Part shown: positions 7,230 through 12,308 of the stretch, piece after piece
How the letters are laid out: the number at the start of each line of letters is the position of its first letter
How positions within the stretch are numbered: position 1 is the stretch's first letter
Source: Mansonella perstans
Taxonomy: Eukaryota > Nematoda > Chromadorea > Rhabditida > Onchocercidae
Direction of reading: 5' to 3'
Assembly (NCBI GenBank): GCA_037074765.1
Contig: JBAMDO010000498.1
Coordinates: forward strand, 1 to 12,308
Length of the DNA stretch: 12,308 nt
Program-made: the position numbers and the translations under genes
Notes under the pieces: model-generated
Told to the model about the DNA's origin: nothing
Database searches by the model: none
Seen by the model: the letters and a program-made list of their open reading frames with translations, nothing else

Positions 7230-7857
7230 GAGATAAAATAATTCTAAAACGCCTAGTAGTGCATTAGAAATTTAAAATTATCCAAAATGATAAATTCACA
7301 TAAAAAATTCAGGATTATAAATGGAATTTAAATGAATGGAATAACAGGGATGCGTTGACAAATGAAGAATAGTCAGTTGACAGTAAATAAAATGGTAATA
7401 AATAAATAAATGGTGAAACAATTACCGCTTAGAAGTAAAAAATGATACATTAAGCTTAGTCCATTTCGTTTCATCAACAAATTTCAAATACTATAAAACT
7501 TTAACGGATGATTTCAATTTTTCTTCATGTCGAACATGCAAAAAAAACTTTGAAATATTTGAAAAATATGCAATTTCTAGGAATATTATGACAATATCTA
7601 TAAAAGTATCGGTGATAAGGATGCTTTGCCGAGAATTCTTTCAGTGTCAAATGATAATAATAGCGATATTAAACTTTCAACATCCTGATAATGAAATGAT
7701 ATGGAAGAATATTTGGAATACCTTCGAGTAAAATAATTAGGTTAGTTTGAGCGAAGCAAATGGAGCAAATTTTGCATGGGCTGGGAAAGAATTATGATAA
7801 ATGCGAAACCATATGACAATCATAATGAATGTATGGGATCAGCATCTGCACAGATTG
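7230..7857. other. AT-rich non-coding stretch
   Basis: No supportable gene. It contains an AAAT tetranucleotide run at 7397-7411. The region would be upstream of the minus-strand candidate. I see no defined promoter. Confidence 0.5.
7397..7411 (+). repeat. (AATA)n microsatellite
   Basis: 15 bp of perfect AATA repeat. Confidence 0.85.
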
Positions 7858-7924
7858 TTATCATCTCATCAGCATCACCTATCACCATCACCATCATTAT
7901 CATCATTATCTTCATCATCATCAA
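7858..7924 (+). repeat. Degenerate ATC/CAT trinucleotide tract
   Basis: About 67 bp of CATCATCAC, TATCACCATC, ATTATCATC and similar words with a clear 3-bp rhythm. It is richer in C than the other degenerate tracts. Confidence 0.85.
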
Positions 7925-8195
7925 TGACGTCTCTTGAAACAAACCCATACGATGGCAAGATAGATTTTTAAAGAATAAATGATGAAATTTGAAGAATTCT
8001 AAAAAATAATCAAATGCTATAAAAACAAGTCATTTTTAGAATAATGTTAACTTTTTAACTTCCATTTAAATTAATGTAGAAATTAATTATAAGTACTCGT
8101 AATTAATGAAAGAAATTTCAAGCAATGAAAGGTAATAAATATTAACATTGCTGTGTCAAAAAGGAAGAAATTTTTTTAGTAGCGCACACTTTGAA
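7925..8195. other. AT-rich non-coding stretch
   Basis: No gene. The frame of the next ORF is open from 8148 but has no ATG until 8196. Confidence 0.45.
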
Positions 8196-8366
8196 ATGAA
8201 TTTAATCTTAAGTTTTATGTTAATTTTCCTTCGAAGGCAAATTTCACAATTTTCTTTTTTAATTTTAACTTCACAAATGAAAAAAATGCAAAGAAAGTTT
8301 TACACATTGTTAATTTTGAAATCAAATTATCATTTGTTCAAAAATCTGCAGGAAATGATCATTTAA
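8196..8366 (+). CDS. 56-codon ORF with hydrophobic N-terminus, unknown, doubtful
   Basis: An ATG at 8196 opens 56 codons to TAA 8364-8366. Residues 2-12 are hydrophobic (NLILSFMLIFL) and followed by RR, like a short signal or anchor. The rest is basic and hydrophobic, without Cys motifs or a known domain. I found no donor in it that would join it in frame to the open segment at 8519. It lies in the zone with the second-best coding evidence of the window. Confidence 0.12.
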   Translation: MNLILSFMLIFLRRQISQFSFLILTSQMKKMQRKFYTLLILKSNYHLFKNLQEMII

Positions 8367-8466
8367 AGTTGAAAAGAAACTTTGAAATAACTTTCTATTC
8401 TTTCATCTTAAAAATCTAAAGCAGATTAACATCTACTAATATGTTATTGATTACTTAAGTTTAATA

Positions 8467-8518
8467 GTGAGAAAATATTTCAAAAATATTTGCTTCAATT
8501 CTTTTTTCTTTCTTACAG
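8467..8518 (+). other. 52-nt intron-like segment
   Basis: The segment starts GTGAGA, contains a long pyrimidine stretch and ends TTTCTTACAG. That is the size and form of a small nematode intron. The sequence after it (8519-8793) is open in one frame. The 5' side is open in the matching phase for only five codons (from 8451) and lacks an ATG, so it would have to lie in a 5' UTR. Alternatively the AG is a trans-splice site. Confidence 0.2.
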
Positions 8519-8601
8519 CTCATTGCTTTGGAAATTTTTTAAAAGAAAGTACTCAAAAATTTGATTCAAAAAATCTTTACAATTTTGTTTGCTTCAATGT
8601 A

Positions 8602-8796
8602 ATGCATTCAAAGAAGGAAAAAGACTGGCTTAAATTTTCTTGGATTTTTATGCAAAATGAAAGAATGGAAGAAAAGGAAAAAATTCAGCAAACAAATCAT
8701 TGGCACATTTATACTTTTTGCGCTTATCGATTTCTATGTCAATTTAAAAAAAAAAAAAAATGTGAAATTCTTTGTTCAACTTTGTCAAGTGAATAA
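8602..8796 (+). CDS. Overlapping 64-codon ORF in another frame, doubtful
   Basis: An ATG at 8602 opens 64 codons to TAA 8794-8796. The same frame is open without ATG from 8440, about 118 codons in all. It overlaps the first 47 codons of the 8657 ORF. The product is Lys/Glu-rich, then Trp/His/Cys-containing, with no known domain. Both frames cannot easily be coding. Either this one is the shadow, or the two are halves of one frame broken at the A15 run. A weak donor (GTGAAT at 8789) and a good acceptor (TCCTCTTGCAG ending 9006) would splice it to nine more codons ending in TGA. Confidence 0.12.
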   Translation: MHSKKEKDWLKFSWIFMQNERMEEKEKIQQTNHWHIYTFCAYRFLCQFKKKKKCEILCSTLSSE

Positions 8797-8956
8797 TTTT
8801 CCTTTTTGCGAAGGGTACAAAATTTCACTTATCACTGATATTTCGTTTATTGAAAAAGTGCGAAATTTCACAAATAAATTTCAATGTTTGACAGAGAAAA
8901 AAAAGCTTTTTTTGTTTGTTCTTAATGGAACGAAATGCTCTTCTATTTTAAAGTGA
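8657..8956 (+). CDS. 99-codon ORF, signal-anchor-like protein with four Cys, unknown
   Basis: This is the longest uninterrupted ATG-started frame in the window, ending in TGA 8954-8956. The layout is orderly. Residues 1-13 are strongly basic (MKEWKKRKK and on), about 14-28 form a hydrophobic segment (IIGTFILFALIDFYV), and 31-34 are KKKK. The rest has Cys at 43, 51, 77 and 94 and glycosylation-type sites NFT (70-72) and NGT (90-92). That fits a small type II membrane or secreted protein, but no family is recognised. The KKKK block is read through the A15 run at 8746-8760, so a one-base length error would shift the frame. Then the upstream frame from 8440 would join this one. The acceptor-like TTTCTTACAG at 8518 lies 138 nt upstream, with an earlier ATG at 8602 in another frame. 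Confidence 0.25.
   Translation: MKEWKKRKKFSKQIIGTFILFALIDFYVNLKKKKNVKFFVQLCQVNNFPFCEGYKISLITDISFIEKVRNFTNKFQCLTEKKKLFLFVLNGTKCSSILK
8746..8760 (+). repeat. A15 homopolymer
   Basis: Fifteen consecutive A bases within both overlapping frames. It is a likely site of length variation or sequencing error. Confidence 0.95.
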
Positions 8957-8982
8957 AAAAGCAACCGAAACGTCTATTCTGA

Positions 8983-9006
8983 CTGCTTTTTCCCGTCCTC
9001 TTGCAG
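8983..9006 (+). other. Strong isolated acceptor-like site
   Basis: A pyrimidine-rich run, CTTTTTCCCGTCCTC, leads to TTGCAG ending at 9006. The sequence after it has stops within nine codons in all three frames, so it could serve only a terminal exon or a UTR. A possible polyadenylation word AATAAA follows at 9131-9136. Confidence 0.25.
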
Positions 9007-9252
9007 TCCCATATTTGTTGATATGTAAATGATACATTAATGCTTCGTTGCCAGGATAACATAAACTTTCTTCTGGGAGTTCGAATTCTTTAAAATTATT
9101 GTAGCTTTAATGTAATTTAAATTTTATGCAAATAAAACAAATTAATTAATATTGCATAGGTTAAATATATTTATTTCAATATTTAATTAAAAAAAATCCA
9201 TCAATCATTGAAGAATTATTTGCTTTTTTTTTTCTCTAAAGTAACAAATATT

Positions 9253-9361
9253 ATAAGTATCCTAATGATAATAAAGGATCTAGTTTATCTAATTTAAGCA
9301 CATAAGTATCCTAATATTATCCAGTAATTAATTTAAGATGTCAAATTAGATCCTTTATTAT
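9253..9361. repeat. Foldback with embedded direct repeat
   Basis: Inverted arms at 9268-9286 and 9343-9361 match at 18 of 19 positions; the perfect core is ATAATAAAGGATCTA. The spacer is 56 bp. A 14-bp direct repeat ATAAGTATCCTAAT occurs at 9253-9266 and again at 9302-9315 (49 bp apart). TAATTTAAG also occurs twice, near 9290 and 9329. The structure is compact enough to be a MITE-like foldback or a recombination relic. No coding sequence or clear target-site duplication is visible. Confidence 0.7.
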
Positions 9362-9420
9362 TTTGTTTATTATCTATTTATTACGGTAAAAACGTTTCAT
9401 CTCTTTCCATGATTTAATAA

Positions 9421-9567
9421 ACTATTTGTACAGTATTTCAAGGCAGAAAAACCGAAATCCTGAACCTAATTAATAAGCCGACTGATAGACCTAATCCAGA
9501 AATAAATAAGATAAGCTATCCTTTTACATACTTATTCCGATCATCTACACTCGAAGTTATCAATTGA
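9421..9567 (+). other. Exon-like open frame without ATG (48 codons)
   Basis: From 9421 to TGA 9565-9567 the frame is open for 48 codons. It has raised GC (about 32-35%) and balanced codons (Pro, Arg, Thr, Asp, Glu and Gly as well as Asn/Lys/Ile), more protein-like than most of the window. There is no ATG. TTTGTACAG ending at 9433 could act as an acceptor, making 9434-9567 a terminal exon. No donor is needed for that. No family is recognised. The antisense strand is also open for 26 codons over part of it, so it is not decisive. Confidence 0.15.
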
Positions 9568-9938
9568 TACAAAAAAAAAGAATTGATGGCTGAACAACTT
9601 CAGATATCAATTTTTCAATGATAGAAATCATTTAAAAAGAACTATTCCTGATCAGAACTGGAAGTATTCAGTCCTACATATTTTATTCCAATTTGTTTTC
9701 TGGAGAAAAAATCACTTTTCAAAAAGACATTTATATTTTTGAAAGTGATAGATTACTTTCATTTTAAATCATTAATCAATTCAAAATATTAAACAAATTT
9801 CTTCAATTCAGGCGACAATTCTGGGAATAAATCTGAAAGAAAAAAGAACAAAAAATCAAATTAATCAATAATTTCTATTTTACATTTTACATATTAATTT
9901 ATCTTATAAGGTTTCTTTAGCTCTTTTTTCTCAAAAAA
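9568..9938. other. AT-rich non-coding stretch
   Basis: No gene or repeat of note. The minus strand reads TTTCTTTCAG near 9835, an isolated acceptor-like word without an adjoining exon I can defend. Confidence 0.45.
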
Positions 9939-9977
9939 AATTTGCTACGTATTTTTTACAAAATTTCATAGCAAATT
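9939..9977. repeat. 9-bp hairpin AATTTGCTA / TAGCAAATT
   Basis: Perfect arms at 9939-9947 and 9969-9977 with a 21-base loop. Confidence 0.6.
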
Positions 9978-11098
9978 CCAGGAAAAGATGGAGCAAAAAA
10001 TATTTTTTAAAATATCCGAAGAATACAAACAATGTTATAAGCAATTACTATGTTAAAGCAACCGATTGACAATAACTGTTTGGAAAGCACCATTGTGTTA
10101 TTTGTGCGGCAAATGCCTATGTTATTTACCAGTGCGAAGGAAAAATTAAAAAAATAAAAAGTAAAATGTCATTGAAAATGAAAATGTACTAAATGGAGAA
10201 AGCATCATAAGAAACAGTCTCAAAATGAAAATCGATATTTGCTTTGAAAATTGGAACAAAATTCTAAATGAAATTTTTTAAAATTTCGAAGTTTTGCATA
10301 ATTTTAGCAAAATTAGAGCAAAAGAAAAGGTACAGTACCAAAGTTATGCCCATTAACGTATACTTCAGTCTTAATTAAGCAAACTTTTAAGTTTAAGCAA
10401 ATATAAATTTCAAACTGAGTCAACTATTTGAATTGGCATCTATGTGAGAAGCACCGTAATCGTAGTAACGAAAGATTCTTACAATCTATCGAATCCTCAC
10501 GTTGTTTTCCAGAAAAAATGAAATTTCAATCTGACAAACAAATGACTAATAATTTCTAAATGTTTTAATGAAAATTAAATTTCATCTAATCTTCAGTATT
10601 TATTTAAATGCATACGGTAAAATACTGTAGTTGGAAATGATTTCAATCAAAACTGAAAAATTCATTACATATTACACTGTTTAGATGGCAAAAATTTTTT
10701 CATTTTTCAAATCAGAAAGCAGATTTCTCAGTAGATAAAATAATTAACTAAAATAAAAGAAATTCGGTCAATTCTTACTGCAAAAACATTTGACAGAGCA
10801 CAGTGCATACTTGAATATTTGTAAAAGAAAAAAGAAACGAAAAATCGGAAGTAAAAACAAAATAATTGAATATTTTCCATATTCGTTCCTCATCTCTTTA
10901 CATCCAATTTTTGTCAAACTTTTTAATTTAACAAAATTAAAAATAAAAATTAACTTGTGCTGCAAAGAGAAGAATTTGTTGCAATTGTCTGATGACGTTA
11001 TGTAAGATAATTAAAATAGACTAATAATAATAATGTTTGATAAAGTTGCCGGTAAATTTAAAAAATAATACTTTTGATGTTAATTAATAATTGTTGAA
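9978..11098. other. Long AT-rich stretch without a supportable gene
   Basis: It contains an 18-bp palindrome GAAATTTTTTAAAATTTC at 10270-10287. Around 10430-10535 GC rises to about 37%, and a minus-strand frame is open for about 33 codons (no ATG) with donor-like GTGAGG and GTAAGA words. At 10768-11005 both strands are open for 65-71 codons, but neither long frame starts with ATG. The minus one has an ATG giving 41 codons with a hydrophobic middle. None is strong enough to call. Confidence 0.4.
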
Positions 11099-11230
11099 AT
11101 GTGCAAATTTGTGTCAAGTTTATTTATTTTGATCTTTTCAGCTTATATTTATATTCAGCCATCATATGGTGAGCCTTTTTTGTCAATGCAAAACTGTGAA
11201 AGATTAAAAGTTCATGCAAAATTTACATAA
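11099..11230 (+). CDS. 43-codon ORF resembling a signal-peptide exon, doubtful
   Basis: An ATG at 11099 opens 43 codons to TAA 11228-11230. Residues 1-3 (MCK) are short and basic. Residues 4-19 are hydrophobic (FVSSLFILIFSAYIYI). Residues 20-26 (QPSYGEP) resemble a cleavage region. This is the textbook order for a secretion signal. A GTGAGC donor-like word begins at 11169, right after this region. If used, it gives a phase-1 junction, the common position of an intron after a signal peptide. An acceptor-like TTGCTGCATGCAG ending at 11433 would join it in frame to the 11370-11597 ORF, giving 77 residues. A TTTTCAG within the ORF (11134-11140) is an alternative reading as an acceptor. No family is recognised. 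Confidence 0.17.
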   Translation: MCKFVSSLFILIFSAYIYIQPSYGEPFLSMQNCERLKVHAKFT

Positions 11231-11369
11231 TTAAATTTAATTAAAGATAAAAATAAATTCTAAAGGTGAAATAACTAAAAAATTAAAATTGAAACAAAGT
11301 TTAAAATTTGGAACTATCAAACGAATAAAATGCTTCAAACAGTTTGAAAAGAATAATTATTATTAATTA

Positions 11370-11597
11370 ATGAACAAAGAGCTTTTTTTCATGTTTGAAA
11401 TAAGTGATGTAGGAGAATTATTGCTGCATGCAGATATTAAAACATTTGAATTTAAAATAACTGAGAAAAGAAGGTCGAAAAAGATGATAGGTGTTTTTTT
11501 TCTTTCTCTCTCTCTCTCTCTCTCTTGCTTTCTCAAAATGATCACCACGAAAAGCGGGGAAACTGATAAAACGTATGAGAATGATAAATGGTACTGA
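11370..11597 (+). CDS. 75-codon ORF containing a TC microsatellite, unknown, doubtful
   Basis: An ATG at 11370 opens 75 codons to TGA 11595-11597. Residues 1-40 mix acidic, hydrophobic and basic residues in a protein-like way, ending in a basic patch (KRRSKK). Residues about 42-56 are hydrophobic and include SLSLSLS, which is the (TC)10 microsatellite read in frame. The tail is polar (TTKSGETDKTYENDKW). The part from 11434 could be a second exon of the 11099 candidate. The unstable repeat inside the frame argues against strong constraint. No family is recognised. Confidence 0.17.
   Translation: MNKELFFMFEISDVGELLLHADIKTFEFKITEKRRSKKMIGVFFLSLSLSLSCFLKMITTKSGETDKTYENDKWY
11505..11524 (+). repeat. 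(TC)10 microsatellite
   Basis: A perfect 20-bp TC run, preceded by T8 and TTC words. Confidence 0.95.
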
Positions 11598-11655
11598 AGA
11601 TCGGATTTATCATTATTACTGCGATTAAATTTATTGTTGTACTTTTTGACCTCTT

Positions 11656-11844
11656 TCACCTCAATGACAAAAAGATAGCAGAGAGAAAATGAAAAACTTT
11701 TTCTTCCTTACAAATATCATATGATAATTCAAAGAAAAAATTTGAAACAAAAATTGAAGGATTATGGTAGCAAAGAATTTCTTCGAATTTCAAGTTTTCT
11801 ATCTTCTTGAAAAAAACTGACAATTTAGTTTTATCATTTTTCAT
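11656..11844 (-). CDS. 62-codon ORF with upstream acceptor-like site, unknown, doubtful
   Basis: On the minus strand an ATG at 11844-11842 opens 62 codons to a stop at 11658-11656. Upstream, the minus strand reads TTTGATTTCAG with its AG at 11881-11880, leaving a 35-nt purine-rich leader. In a nematode that would suit a trans-spliced or internal exon. The protein begins basic (MKNDKTK), has a mixed middle with FKKIENLKFEEIL and two Cys (residues 25 and 45), and a hydrophobic C-terminus. A GTAAGG donor-like word lies inside (from 11711), so the frame could also end by splicing. No family is recognised. It converges tail to tail with the 11370 ORF. Confidence 0.17.
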   Translation of the reverse strand: MKNDKTKLSVFFKKIENLKFEEILCYHNPSIFVSNFFFELSYDICKEEKVFHFLSAIFLSLR

Positions 11845-11879
11845 TCTTATTTTGTCTTTTTTCTTTCTCTTTTTTTTTG
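11836..11879 (+). repeat. Pyrimidine-rich tract with T9 run
   Basis: Almost pure C/T on the plus strand. On the minus strand it is the purine-rich leader in front of the 62-codon ORF. Confidence 0.6.
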
Positions 11880-11917
11880 CTGAAATCAAACTTTAATATC
11901 ATAAAAGTAATTTGTCA

Positions 11918-11930
11918 TTTTTTTTTTTTT
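11918..11930 (+). repeat. T13 homopolymer
   Basis: Thirteen T bases followed by GTAAGTTG, a donor-like word that has no exon before it. Confidence 0.9.
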
Positions 11931-12308
11931 GTAAGTTGATGAAAATTAACAACAGCAATTTATCATTAATTATTTACTTTTAATAATTATTTGCAATGTT
12001 TCACTGAAAACCAAATGCTAACTCTTAAATGTTGACAATTTAACGAAATATGTTAGGGATATATTAGATATTGGAGACAATTGGATTTGAAAATCAATCA
12101 TGTCAACAGTTTTTTCACATCCTTTTCACATCATTTCCTGTATGAAAAATTCATATGACACCTGGATAATTAGGATAATAAATGTGAAAAAATGATTGCA
12201 TAGAAAAAAGAAATAGGAAAGCAATTAAAATAATCAAATAAGCAATTGAAGAAAAATTAGTTATTGAAACGTTAGCAATGATAACAACCATTTCAAACTT
12301 GTTTTAGT
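11931..12308. other. AT-rich non-coding stretch to window end
   Basis: No gene seen. A direct repeat TTTTCACATC is present at 12112-12121 and 12123-12132 (period 11). Confidence 0.5.

Noticed and set aside
9073..9093. GAGTTCGAATTC resembling a tRNA B box
   Set aside because: No 5-bp T stem forms around it, and no A box or acceptor stem is present.
7734..9474. 10-bp inverted words TAATTAGGTT / AACCTAATTA 1.7 kb apart
   Set aside because: Matches of this length are expected by chance at this base composition, and their flanks do not match.
3646..10630. Scattered ACGGTA/TACCGT words
   Set aside because: Their number is only modestly above a rough composition-based expectation, and spacing and flanks are irregular.
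10768..11005. Opposing open frames of 65 and 71 codons
   Set aside because: Both depend on TTG starts. Overlap on the two strands and Lys/Phe bias point to AT-rich chance.
11363..11659. Minus-strand open frame of 98 codons
   Set aside because: It begins at GTG and has no ATG until near its end. The Arg-Glu run is the TC microsatellite read backwards. It is the shadow of the plus-strand frame.

Overview
The window is 12.3 kb of very AT-rich DNA (about 25% GC over most lines counted by hand). It reads as eukaryotic intergenic or intronic sequence from an invertebrate. A nematode, possibly filarial-like, is my best guess. The reasons are the low GC, abundant homopolymers, several degenerate AAT/GAT/AAC and AAC/ATC tracts, and splice-like sites of nematode form (GTAAGTTT donors, TTTTCAG acceptors). 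This rests on style, not on a recognised gene, and other AT-rich invertebrates remain possible. There is no bacterial gene organisation: no long ORF, no operon, no ribosome-binding-site pattern. I found no tRNA, rRNA, spliced-leader gene, CRISPR array, telomere repeat or transposon-coding sequence.

Layout. Positions 1-2800 are mostly non-coding, with degenerate trinucleotide tracts, a tandem 10-mer, small palindromes, a mini-ORF with a hydrophobic start (921-1031) and a GC-elevated island (about 1855-2100). Positions 2800-6550 hold short ATG ORFs of doubtful status (2820, 4117, 5138, 5812), two pyrimidine-rich tracts, a TA tract, a 160-bp degenerate AAT/GAT tract and several nested hairpins.

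Positions 6545-7230 carry the best gene candidate, on the minus strand. It is a two-exon model in which a short ATG exon ends at a GTAAGTTT donor and joins, in matching phase, a 311-nt open exon that follows a TTATTTTCAG acceptor. The predicted protein has 114 residues and no recognised family.

Positions 8148-9140 are the second-best zone. They contain a 99-codon ATG ORF encoding a signal-anchor-like protein with four cysteines, overlapped in another frame by a second open frame, and a 52-nt intron-like segment just upstream. Positions 9250-9570 contain a foldback/direct-repeat structure and an exon-like open frame without an ATG. Positions 11099-11850 contain a possible signal-peptide exon, a 75-codon ORF with a TC microsatellite inside it, and a 62-codon minus-strand ORF with an acceptor-like site upstream.

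None of the candidate proteins matches a family I know, so no pathway can be proposed. Whether any of these ORFs is expressed cannot be settled from sequence alone. Most short ORFs here should be treated as probable chance until supported by transcripts or homologues.
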